Shown one piece after another: positions 26,967 to 34,695 of a stretch of DNA of 64,000 bases; positions within the stretch are counted from its first letter, which is position 1, and the number at the start of each line of letters is the position of its first letter. The translations under genes and the position numbers were made by a program. Below the pieces are notes generated by a model, which worked only from the letters and a program-made list of their open reading frames with translations, was not told where the DNA came from and made no database searches. Origin of the DNA: Cognatilysobacter xinjiangensis (lineage in GTDB: Bacteria > Pseudomonadota > Gammaproteobacteria > Xanthomonadales > Xanthomonadaceae); the NCBI RefSeq assembly GCF_014651995.1, contig NZ_BMXY01000001.1, positions 1,612,001 to 1,676,000 on the forward strand. Direction: 5' to 3'.

Positions 26967-29587
26967 GGCGCGGTGCGGCTGGCGTCGCTGGCCGCCACCG
27001 CCTCGGGCGTGCCTTCGACGACGATGCGGCCGCCCGCCTCGCCCGCGCCCGGGCCGACATCGATCACCCAGTCGCTCTGCGCGACCACGCGCATCTCGTG
27101 CTCGACCAGCACCACCGTGTTGCCAGCCTCGACGAGGCCGTGCAACTGCGCCATCAATCGGTCGACGTCGGCGGCATGCAGGCCCGTGGTGGGCTCGTCC
27201 AGCACGTACAGGCCGCGCCCGCGCTGGCTGCGCTGCAGCTCGGTCGCGAGCTTGATGCGCTGCGCTTCGCCGCCCGACAGTTCCGTCGCCGGCTGGCCGA
27301 GCCGCAGGTAGCCCAGGCCGATGTCGCGCAGCAGCTCGAGCGGGCGCAGCACCGCGGGTTCGGCGGCGAAGAACTCGCAGGCTTCCTCGACGTTGAGCGC
27401 CAGCACCTCGGCGACGTTCCTGCCGTTCCAGCGCACCTTCAGCGTGGCCTCGTCGTAGCGCGCGCCATGGCAGGTGGGGCATGGCGCGTAGACGCTCGGC
27501 ATGAAGAGCAGTTCGACGCTGACGAAGCCCTCGCCCTCGCAGGTCGGGCAGCGGCCCTTCGCGACGTTGAACGAGAAACGGCCGGCGTCATAGCGACGAC
27601 GCCTTGCGTCCGGCGTGGCCGCGAACAACTTGCGCACGTGGTCGAACAGGCCGGTGTAGGTGGCGAGGTTGGAGCGCGGCGTGCGACCGATCGGCTTCTG
27701 GTCGACGCGCACCAGGCGACGGATCGCATCGACATCGCCGCCCAGGTGACCGTGCGTGCGCTGCACGACGCTGGGCGCATCGCCGGGCTCGGGCTCGTCG
27801 TCCTCGGGCTCGTGGCCGAGGTGGCCGCAGACCAGCTCGACCAGTGCCTGGCTGATCAGGCTGGACTTGCCCGACCCGGAGATGCCCGTCACCGCGGTCA
27901 GCACGCCGAGCGGAATACGCGCGCGCAGGCCGTGCAGGTTGTTTCGATGGATGTCCCGCAGCTCCAGCCAGCCCGTGGGTTCGCGGCGCTCGCGCGGCTC
28001 GGGCGGCGCGCGGTTGAACAGGTAGCGCGCGGTCTCGGAATCGCGGACATCGGCGAGGCCGTCCGGCGGGCCGCTGTAGAGCACGCAGCCGCCGCGCTCG
28101 CCCGCGCCGGGGCCGACGTCCACCAGCCAATCGGCGCGACGCATCATCGCGAGGTCGTGCTCGACCACGAAGATCGAGTTGCCGCTCGCCTTCAGCTGTT
28201 CCAGCGCGTCGAACAGCGCCTCGCTGTCGGCCGGATGCAGGCCCGCCGAGGGCTCGTCGAGCACGTAGACCACGCCGAACAGGTTCGAACGTATCTGCGT
28301 GGCCAGCCGCAGGCGCTGCACCTCGCCGGGCGAGAGCGTCGGCGTGGCGCGATCCATCGACAGATAGCCGAGGCCGAGCGCACGCAGCGTGTCGATCCGC
28401 GCCACGAGATCGCCCGCGATGCGCTGCGCGGCGAGGCGCTTTTCCTCCGACAGCGGCGGCGTGCGGTGCACGTCGGGCGCGGCCGCATGCGTGGCCTCAC
28501 CCGCCGCCTTGCGTCGCGCGCGGTCGCGCTTCGTGGCATCGGCGGCGCGGGCATCGCCGGTCCTTCTCCCGACCGTGTCGAACCGGCCCTGCGCAACGGG
28601 CCGCAGCACGTCGGCGAGACGATCGAACGAGAGCTGCGACAGCGTGCCGATGTCGAGCCCGGCGAACGTCACCGACAGCGCCTCGTGCTTGAGGCGGCGC
28701 CCATCGCAGACGGGGCACAGCGTGCCGGTGAGGAAGCGCGACACGCGCCGCTTCATCAGCGCGCTCTGCGTGGTGGCGAAGGTGTGCAGCACGTAGCGCC
28801 GCGCACCCATGTAGGTGCCCATGTAGGCGGGCTCGGCGTTCTTCTTCACCGCCGCGCGCGTTTCGGCCGGGGTGAAGCCGGGGTAGACCGGCACCGTCGG
28901 CGTCTCCTCGGTGAAGAGGATCCACTCGCGGTCCTTCTTCGGCAGCTCCCTCCACGGCCGGTCGACGTCGTAGCCCAGCGTCACCAGGATGTCGCGTAGG
29001 TTCTGCCCGTGCCAGGCCGGCGGCCACGACGCGATCGCCTTCTCGCGGATCGAGAGCGACGGGTCGGGCACCATCGATTCCTCGGTGACGTCGTACACGT
29101 GCCCGAGGCCGTGGCAGTGCGGGCACGCGCCCTGCGGCGTGTTCGGCGAAAAGTCCTCGGCGTAGAGCATGGCCTGCCCCGGTGGATACGTGCCGGCGCG
29201 CGAGTACATCATCCGCACCAGGCTCGACAGCGTGGTGACGCTGCCCACCGTCGAGCGCGCGCTCGCGGTGCCGCGCTGCTGCTGCAACGCCACCGCAGGC
29301 GGCAGGCCGGTGATCTCGTCGACGTCGGGCACGCCGACCTGGTCGATCAGCCGCCGCGCGTACGGCGCCACCGACTCGAAGTAGCGCCGCTGCGCTTCCG
29401 CGTACAGCGTGCCGAACGCGAGCGACGACTTGCCCGAGCCCGACACGCCGGAGAACACCACCAGCGCGTGGCGCGGAATGGCCACGTCGACGTCGCGCAG
29501 GTTGTGCTCGCGCGCGCCGCGCACGCGGACGTGGCCATCGTCCTGCGCGTGGGCGATCCCGGGTTTGCCTGCGTCTGCCTGCTGCAT
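26936..29587 (-). CDS. UvrA2-like excinuclease ATPase (UvrA paralogue)
   Basis: An 883-residue tandem ABC ATPase of the UvrA class. The first ATPase has Walker A SGVSGSGKSSLAF, zinc motif CPHCHG and signature LSPGEVQRL; the second has TGISGSGKSS, zinc-binding CPTCEG and CPTCHG, and LSGGEAQRIKLATEL with YVLDEPTTGLH. It is shorter than canonical UvrA (about 940) and appears to lack the UvrB-binding insert, as in class II UvrA (UvrA2/DrrC-like) proteins, some of which confer tolerance to DNA-binding drugs. The frame is open to 30694, but MQQADAGKPGIAH at 29587 starts the conserved part. Convergent with the MATE gene and divergent from modA. Confidence 0.9.
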   Translation of the reverse strand: MQQADAGKPGIAHAQDDGHVRVRGAREHNLRDVDVAIPRHALVVFSGVSGSGKSSLAFGTLYAEAQRRYFESVAPYARRLIDQVGVPDVDEITGLPPAVALQQQRGTASARSTVGSVTTLSSLVRMMYSRAGTYPPGQAMLYAEDFSPNTPQGACPHCHGLGHVYDVTEESMVPDPSLSIREKAIASWPPAWHGQNLRDILVTLGYDVDRPWRELPKKDREWILFTEETPTVPVYPGFTPAETRAAVKKNAEPAYMGTYMGARRYVLHTFATTQSALMKRRVSRFLTGTLCPVCDGRRLKHEALSVTFAGLDIGTLSQLSFDRLADVLRPVAQGRFDTVGRRTGDARAADATKRDRARRKAAGEATHAAAPDVHRTPPLSEEKRLAAQRIAGDLVARIDTLRALGLGYLSMDRATPTLSPGEVQRLRLATQIRSNLFGVVYVLDEPSAGLHPADSEALFDALEQLKASGNSIFVVEHDLAMMRRADWLVDVGPGAGERGGCVLYSGPPDGLADVRDSETARYLFNRAPPEPRERREPTGWLELRDIHRNNLHGLRARIPLGVLTAVTGISGSGKSSLISQALVELVCGHLGHEPEDDEPEPGDAPSVVQRTHGHLGGDVDAIRRLVRVDQKPIGRTPRSNLATYTGLFDHVRKLFAATPDARRRRYDAGRFSFNVAKGRCPTCEGEGFVSVELLFMPSVYAPCPTCHGARYDEATLKVRWNGRNVAEVLALNVEEACEFFAAEPAVLRPLELLRDIGLGYLRLGQPATELSGGEAQRIKLATELQRSQRGRGLYVLDEPTTGLHAADVDRLMAQLHGLVEAGNTVVLVEHEMRVVAQSDWVIDVGPGAGEAGGRIVVEGTPEAVAASDASRTAPYLRTALAAA

Positions 29588-29605
29588 TCGGCCCTCGCGA
29601 TGAGC

Positions 29606-29634
29606 GCGATATTGGACAACGGCCGCGACGGTAA
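29606..29634 (-). promoter_or_regulatory. Candidate promoter of the uvrA2-like gene
   Basis: On the minus strand, TTACCG (29634-29629) and TATCGC (29611-29606) are 17 bases apart, and the -10 lies 18 bases before the ATG. The match is moderate. Confidence 0.35.
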
Positions 29635-29686
29635 CGCAGTGAAGGGCCGGTCTGCTGTAATGCCGCCCTGCCCGGGACCGCCACGC

Positions 29687-30460
29687 ATGCGCCTTTCCGC
29701 CCGCCTGATCGCCTTCGCCTGCCTGCTCGCCCTCGCGCTGCCGGTATTCGGCGCCGCGCGGCCGTTGACGGTGTTCGCCGCGGCCAGCCTCAAGGAAACG
29801 CTGGACGAGGCCGCGGCACTGTATGCACGCAGCGGCGGCGCCCCGGTGCGCGTGGCCTATGGTGCGAGTTCCGCGCTGGCGCGGCAGATCGAGGACGGCG
29901 CACCGGCGGACGTTTTCGTCTCCGCGGATGGCGACTGGATGGACGCGCTGCAGCGCCGGGGCCTGATCGACGCGCGCACGCGCCGCGACGTCGCCGGAAA
30001 TTCGCTGGTGCTGGTGGCGCCGGCCGCGTCGCGCACGCAGGCGATCGCGTTGCGGCGCGGCGTGGACCTGCGTCCAGTCCTCGGCCGCGACGGCCGCATC
30101 GCGCTGGCGCTCACGGCCAGCGTCCCCGCGGGAAAATACGGCAAGTTCGCACTGCAGTCGCTGGATGCGTGGTCGACGCTGCGGCCGCGCGTCGTCGAAG
30201 CGGAAAACGTGCGTGCGGCACTGCAGCTCGTCGCACGCGGCGAGGCCGCGCTCGGCGTGGTCTACGCCAGCGACGCGCTCGCCGAGCCGCGCGTGCGCGT
30301 GGTCGCGCGCTTCGCGCCGGGCCTGCATCCTCGGATCGTGTATCCCGCCGCTCGCGTTCGCGCATCGCGACACCCGCGAGCGGCGGACTTCGTTGCGTGG
30401 CTCGCATCGCCCGCGGCGCAGGCGGTGTTCCGCCGCCACGGCTTCGCGCCCGCATCGTGA
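29687..30460 (+). CDS. modA: Molybdate ABC transporter substrate-binding protein ModA
   Basis: A 257-residue periplasmic protein with a cleavable signal peptide (ALALPVFGAARP). Family motifs are LTVFAAASLKETLDEAA, YGASSALARQIEDGAPADVFVSAD and the closing FVAWLASPAAQAVFRRHGF. It delivers molybdate (or tungstate) to ModB. The start is set at the ATG directly before the signal peptide, although the frame is open far upstream. The stop overlaps the GTG of modB, so all three mod genes are coupled. Confidence 0.93.
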   Translation: MRLSARLIAFACLLALALPVFGAARPLTVFAAASLKETLDEAAALYARSGGAPVRVAYGASSALARQIEDGAPADVFVSADGDWMDALQRRGLIDARTRRDVAGNSLVLVAPAASRTQAIALRRGVDLRPVLGRDGRIALALTASVPAGKYGKFALQSLDAWSTLRPRVVEAENVRAALQLVARGEAALGVVYASDALAEPRVRVVARFAPGLHPRIVYPAARVRASRHPRAADFVAWLASPAAQAVFRRHGFAPAS

Positions 30461-31149
30461 CGGCGCTGACGCCCGAGGAAATCGCGGCCGTCGTGCTGAG
30501 CCTGCGCGTGGCGAGCGTGGCGACGCTCGCCAGCCTGCCCTTCGCCATCGCACTGGGCTGGCTGCTGGCCCGCCGCCGCTTTCCCGGGCGGCTGCTGCTC
30601 GACGCACTCGTGCACCTGCCGCTCGTGCTGCCCCCCGTGGTGACCGGTTACGCGCTGCTCGTGCTGTTCGGCCGGCAGGGAACCGTCGGTGCATGGCTGC
30701 AGGACACGCTCGGCGTCAGCCTTGCGTTCCGCTGGACCGGCGCCGCGCTCGCCTGCGCGGTGATGGGCTTTCCGCTGATGGTGCGCGCGATCCGGTTGTC
30801 GATCGAAGCGGTCGACGCGCGGCTGGAGAACGCCGCCGCCACGCTGGGCGCATCGCCCTGGCGCGTGTTCACCGGGATCACGCTGCCGCTCGCATGGCCC
30901 GGGATCGTCGCCGGCGCGGTGCTGGGCTTCGCGAAGGCCGTGGGCGAATTTGGCGCGACGATCACGTTCGTGTCCAGCATTCCCGGCGAAACGCAGACGC
31001 TGTCGTCGGCGATCTACGCGCTGCTGCAGGTGCCCGGCGGGGAGGCACGCGTCTGGCTGCTCTGCGGCGTGTCGGTGGCGATCTCGTTCGCGGCGATGCT
31101 CGCCGCCGAGGCGCTGGCGCAGCGCCAGCGACGCGAGCCCGCCGCGTGA
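30457..31149 (+). CDS. modB: Molybdate ABC transporter permease ModB
   Basis: A 230-residue inner-membrane permease with five or six helices. PPVVTGYALLVLFGRQG and the EAA cytoplasmic loop ENAAATLGASPWRVFTGITLPLAWPGI, which contacts the ATPase, identify the molybdate subgroup, as does AVGEFGATITFVSSIPGETQTLSSAIY. It begins with GTG overlapping the modA stop (GTGA), and its own stop overlaps the modC start in the same way. The length is normal for ModB (about 229). Confidence 0.95.
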   Translation: MTALTPEEIAAVVLSLRVASVATLASLPFAIALGWLLARRRFPGRLLLDALVHLPLVLPPVVTGYALLVLFGRQGTVGAWLQDTLGVSLAFRWTGAALACAVMGFPLMVRAIRLSIEAVDARLENAAATLGASPWRVFTGITLPLAWPGIVAGAVLGFAKAVGEFGATITFVSSIPGETQTLSSAIYALLQVPGGEARVWLLCGVSVAISFAAMLAAEALAQRQRREPAA

Positions 31150-31772
31150 GCGCGCTGCACTCCATCGACGTGCTGCTGAGGCGCGGCGGCTTCGAGCGCC
31201 ACGTCCGGGTGTCGAGCGACGCGCGCGTGCTCGCGCTGGTCGGTGCCTCGGGTAGCGGCAAGACTTCGCTGCTGCATGCAATCGCGGGGCTGTTGCGGCC
31301 CGTGCGCGGACATATCGAGATCGCCGGCGAGCGGCTGTTCGACGCCGGGCGTCGCATCGACGTTCCCACGCATCGGCGGCGCATCGGCTACGTGTTCCAG
31401 GACGGCCGCCTGTTCCCGCATCTCGACGTCCGCGGCAACCTCCTCTATGCCGCGCGCGGCGACGCATCCGCGGCGCGCGCGCAGCTGGATCACATCGTCG
31501 AACTGCTCGCGCTCGGCCCGCTGATGTCGCGCCGCACCGTCGGCCTGTCCGGCGGCGAGATCCAGCGCATCGCCCTCGGCCGCGCGCTGCTTTCGGCGCC
31601 GCGCCTGCTGCTGCTCGACGAACCGCTTTCGATGCTGGACCCGGATCGTCGCGACGAGCTGCTGCCCTACCTGCAGCGCGTGCGCGACGAGCACGCACTG
31701 CCGATGATCTACGTCAGCCACGCCGCCGACGAGGTCGCGCGCATCGCGCAGGACGTCTACCGCCTGGGCTAG
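31146..31772 (+). CDS. modC: Molybdate ABC transporter ATPase ModC, short form without TOBE domain
   Basis: A 208-residue ABC ATPase: Walker A GASGSGKTS, Q-loop FQDGRLFPH, signature LSGGEIQRIALGRALL, Walker B LLLLDEPLS and H-loop YVSHAADE. The usual ModC (about 350 residues) has a C-terminal TOBE/Mop domain that binds molybdate and inhibits transport when the cell is replete; here the chain ends right after the ATPase core. The GTG start overlaps modB, and the gene ends overlapping a convergent small gene by four bases (shared CTAG). Confidence 0.92.
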   Translation: MSALHSIDVLLRRGGFERHVRVSSDARVLALVGASGSGKTSLLHAIAGLLRPVRGHIEIAGERLFDAGRRIDVPTHRRRIGYVFQDGRLFPHLDVRGNLLYAARGDASAARAQLDHIVELLALGPLMSRRTVGLSGGEIQRIALGRALLSAPRLLLLDEPLSMLDPDRRDELLPYLQRVRDEHALPMIYVSHAADEVARIAQDVYRLG

Positions 31773-31972
31773 CGCCTGCGCGCGCCGCGCGACACGAGGA
31801 AGCCGAGCGCCGCGACCGCGACCACCACGAAAGCGATGCCGCCGAGCGGGTGCTCGTCGAACATCGCCCCGAGCATGTTGCAGCCCGTACAGAGGCCCAG
31901 GGGCGCGGTCGCGACGGCGATGCGCCATCCGCGCGATGCACGGCGTGGGGTCGACTCGACGGAATGCGGCAT
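31769..31972 (-). CDS. Small two-helix membrane protein of unknown function
   Basis: A 67-residue protein with a basic N-terminus (TPRRASRGWR), a hydrophobic segment that contains CTGC (about residues 17-35) and a second membrane helix (IAFVVVAVAALGFLVSRG) ending in ARRR. I do not recognise a family. The pair of cysteines three residues apart in the first segment is unusual. It overlaps modC convergently by four bases and is not part of that operon. Confidence 0.55.
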   Translation of the reverse strand: MPHSVESTPRRASRGWRIAVATAPLGLCTGCNMLGAMFDEHPLGGIAFVVVAVAALGFLVSRGARRR

Positions 31973-32070
31973 GCGGCGATCATGCGGTCGTCGCCGTTAG
32001 GAGGCGGTCACGCCGGGCCGCTTCCAACCTGCGATAGGCTGCAGGCCCGCTTGCCTTTCGACATCCGTCC

Positions 32071-33435
32071 GTGTCGACGATCTCACGCGCCGGTGCCGCA
32101 CTCCTGTTGGGCTTCGCCCTGTTCGCACTGCTCGCGGTGGTGGGCTTCGCCACGGTCGCGTCGGTCGAACGCTCCAGCCGTGCCCGCGACAGCGCGCGTG
32201 CCGCGCTTCTCTCCAGCGAGCGCCTGCTCGCGGCGGTGGTGGATGTCGAAACGGGCCAGCGCGGCTTCGTCCTCACCGGCGATCCCGCCTATCTCGAGCC
32301 CTACCGCGGCGGACTCGCGCGGCATGACCGCGCGCTGCAGGCGCTGCATCGGGACATCGCCGGGCTGCCCGGCATGGCCGCGCACCTGGCCGGGCTGGAC
32401 GAGCGCGTGCGCCAGCGCATCGGAATCGCGCGGCACATCGTCGCCACGCGCGAGACCGCCGGCGCGGGTGTCGCGCGCCGGCAGATGGAGGAGCTGCAGG
32501 GCAAACAGGTCACCGACGCGATCCGCCGCCAGGTCGCGGGCCTGCAACGCAGTCTGCTGGAGGCGATCGCGGGCTGGGAGGCCCGCACCGCGGAAGTCAC
32601 CCTGCGCGCGCGCTGGACCGCTGGGGCGCTCGCGCTGCTCGGCACGGCGCTGATCCTCGCCGGCATCCTCGTGATGGAACAGGAACGCTCGCGCCGGCGC
32701 GATGCCGAGAGGGCGCTGCAGGAAGCCAATCTCGGTTTGGAGGCGCGGGTCGCGCAGCGCACCGCCGAGCTCGAACTCGCGCGCGAGCAGCTGCAGACGT
32801 TCGCGCGTCGGCTCGATCGCCAGGTCGAAGGGGAGCGCCGGCGCCTCGCGCGAGAGGTCCACGACCAGCTCGGCCAGGTGTTCACGGCCCTGAAGCTCAC
32901 GCTGGCGAACCTGGCGACCCGGCATCCCGAAGCGGCCGCACCGGTCGGCGGCGCCATGGACCTCCTCGACGAGGGCGTGGTCACCGCACGCCGCATCGCC
33001 AGCGAGCTGCGGCCGCCGTTGCTGGACGACCTCGGCCTGGCAGCCGCGATCGAGCATCGTGCGCAGCGCTTCCACGAGGAATCGGGGTTGCGCTGCGAGG
33101 TCGACCTGCGCGACGCGGACCGGCTGACGCCCGAGCAGTCGTTGCAGTTGTTCCGCATCGTGCAGGAATCGCTCACGAACGTGGCGCGGCACGCGCGGGC
33201 GACGCGGGTCTCCATCGATGGCGGCATCGACGAGGGGGCCTATCGGCTCGTCGTCGCGGACGACGGCCGCGGCATGGGCGAACCACGCCCCTCCTCGCTG
33301 GGCATGCTGAGCATCCTGGAACGCACGCTGCTGTCGGGCGGCGTGCTGGCGGTGGACTCCGCGCCCGGCCATGGAACCCGGATCGACGTCCGCCTGCCGT
33401 TGAGGCCGCAAGGGGAAACATCGTGCGAATCCTGA
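32071..33435 (+). CDS. CHASE3-domain histidine kinase (HisKA_3 type)
   Basis: A 454-residue membrane kinase. Helix 1 (about 8-30) and helix 2 (about 182-203) enclose a periplasmic CHASE3-like domain with VVDVETGQRGFVLTGDPAYLEPY, its hallmark. A long coiled coil follows (ARVAQRTAELELAREQLQTF), then the dimerisation helix RRRLAREVHDQLGQVFTALK with phospho-acceptor His264, and a HATPase_c domain with ESLTNVARHA and DDGRGMG. It starts at GTG and overlaps the regulator gene by 13 bases. The signal is unknown. Confidence 0.9.
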   Translation: MSTISRAGAALLLGFALFALLAVVGFATVASVERSSRARDSARAALLSSERLLAAVVDVETGQRGFVLTGDPAYLEPYRGGLARHDRALQALHRDIAGLPGMAAHLAGLDERVRQRIGIARHIVATRETAGAGVARRQMEELQGKQVTDAIRRQVAGLQRSLLEAIAGWEARTAEVTLRARWTAGALALLGTALILAGILVMEQERSRRRDAERALQEANLGLEARVAQRTAELELAREQLQTFARRLDRQVEGERRRLAREVHDQLGQVFTALKLTLANLATRHPEAAAPVGGAMDLLDEGVVTARRIASELRPPLLDDLGLAAAIEHRAQRFHEESGLRCEVDLRDADRLTPEQSLQLFRIVQESLTNVARHARATRVSIDGGIDEGAYRLVVADDGRGMGEPRPSSLGMLSILERTLLSGGVLAVDSAPGHGTRIDVRLPLRPQGETSCES

Positions 33436-34058
33436 TGATCGAGGACCATCCGGTGATGCGCTTCGGCGTGCGCCAGCTTGTGCAACAGCACTGGCCGGAC
33501 TGCGATTTCGTCGAAGCGCAAACCCTGCACGCCGGCCTCGAGCGCGTGCGGGAGGGCCCTTGGGATCTCGTCCTGCTCGACCTCTCGCTGCCCGATGCAA
33601 GTGGCATGGAGGGGCTGATGAAGCTGCGCCGCACGGCGTCCGTGCCCGTCCTCGTGCTGAGCATGCACAACGAGTCGGCCTATGCGACGCGTGCGCTGCA
33701 GGCAGGCGCCTCGGGCTACGTCACCAAGGAACACGCGACCACCGAGTTGCTGACCGCCATCGACCGCATCCTGCAGGGCGGCCGCTACGTTACCTCGACG
33801 CTGGCCGAGCGGCTGGCCGGCCTGCTCGCGGGCGAAGCGCCGCCCGGCCTGCCGCACGAAGCGCTGTCCGCTCAGGAATACCGCGTGCTGCTCCTCGTCG
33901 CCACCGGCAAGGCCACCGGGGAGATCGCATCGACGATGCACTTGTCGGTGAAGACGGTAGGCACCTACCGGGCGCGCATCATCGAGAAGACGGGCCTGGG
34001 GACCACGGCCGAGATGGCCCGCTACTGCCTTCAGCACGGACTGCTGCCCCAACCCTGA
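33423..34058 (+). CDS. NarL-family response regulator, partner of the CHASE3 kinase
   Basis: A 211-residue response regulator. The receiver (about 1-120) has Asp8, the phospho-acceptor Asp53 in LVLLDLSLPD and Lys in GYVTKE. The LuxR-type helix-turn-helix at about 145-205 reads LSAQEYRVLLLVATGKATGEIASTMHLSVKTVGTYRARI. It starts with GTG inside the kinase gene, so the pair is translationally coupled. Target genes are not evident; the next gene begins 103 bases downstream. Confidence 0.92.
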   Translation: MRILMIEDHPVMRFGVRQLVQQHWPDCDFVEAQTLHAGLERVREGPWDLVLLDLSLPDASGMEGLMKLRRTASVPVLVLSMHNESAYATRALQAGASGYVTKEHATTELLTAIDRILQGGRYVTSTLAERLAGLLAGEAPPGLPHEALSAQEYRVLLLVATGKATGEIASTMHLSVKTVGTYRARIIEKTGLGTTAEMARYCLQHGLLPQP

Positions 34059-34161
34059 CCCCGTGTAGGCGATCGCCCTACATCCATATCCGTCGATCGA
34101 CTTCGTCGGATACGGCGTCCGCGCCCTCCGCCGGCGCCCGCGGGCCGCCGTTAACGACGTC

Positions 34162-34695
34162 ATGCTCAGGCTCCCACGAATGTCGCGCTCCGCCGCAGCA
34201 CGTGCTGCGACGGGCGTTCTTTCCACCACGTCCCGCCCGGGCCGACGCCTCGGCTGGGCGGTGCTGGCGCTGTGGCTGGCGGTCGCGGTCGGCGGCCTCG
34301 CGGTGTTCGCGCGGCCACCGGCTCAAGCGGCCGTCACCGAAACTACCGCGGCAGGCTGGGCGCGCTGGGCTCGCGCGCTGCCCGGCGCCCAGGCGCATCG
34401 CCCCCTGCTGGTGCGGCTCGCCCCGTGCGGCTGCGACGACGACCGCCACTGGGCGGCGCTGGCCGAGCGCTGGAACGCCCGTGGCGTGGTCCTCGCACTG
34501 CGCGCCGGCGCACCCCTGCCCGCCGGCCTGGCGGCCAACGGCCTGCTCGCGCTCGACGCACGCGGTCAGGTCATCTACTCCGGTCCGGTCGCGGCACCGG
34601 CCAGCTGCGGCCTCCATCACCCCGCCGAGCTCGCACTCATTTCCGGCATCCCCGTTCATTTCGACGAGCCCTGTCCATGTCCCCGCACGCCCTGA
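34162..34695 (+). CDS. Membrane-anchored unknown protein with a PCGC motif
   Basis: A 177-residue protein with a basic N-terminus, one membrane helix (about residues 31-51, [21 protein letters not shown]) and a periplasmic domain. [23 protein letters not shown], with two cysteines around one residue, resembles the start of a thioredoxin-like fold, and [11 protein letters not shown] and CPCPRTP near the end add further cysteines. I cannot name a family with confidence. Its 3' end overlaps the start of the following chemoreceptor gene by 19 bases, implying coupled translation. Confidence 0.65.
   Translation: MLRLPRMSRSAAARAATGVLSTTSRPGRRLGWAVLALWLAVAVGGLAVFARPPAQAAVTETTAAGWARWARALPGAQAHRPLLVRLAPCGCDDDRHWAALAERWNARGVVLALRAGAPLPAGLAANGLLALDARGQVIYSGPVAAPASCGLHHPAELALISGIPVHFDEPCPCPRTP

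Noticed and set aside
25409-28999. A long plus-strand open frame overlapping the MATE gene and antisense to the UvrA2-like gene.
   Set aside because: Its translation has no recognisable domain and is Arg/Ala/Gln-rich; the known genes in the other frames explain the region.
29588-30694. Upstream extension of the UvrA2-like reading frame to 30694.
   Set aside because: The added 369 residues are low-complexity, antisense to modA and modB, and lie before the conserved UvrA start.
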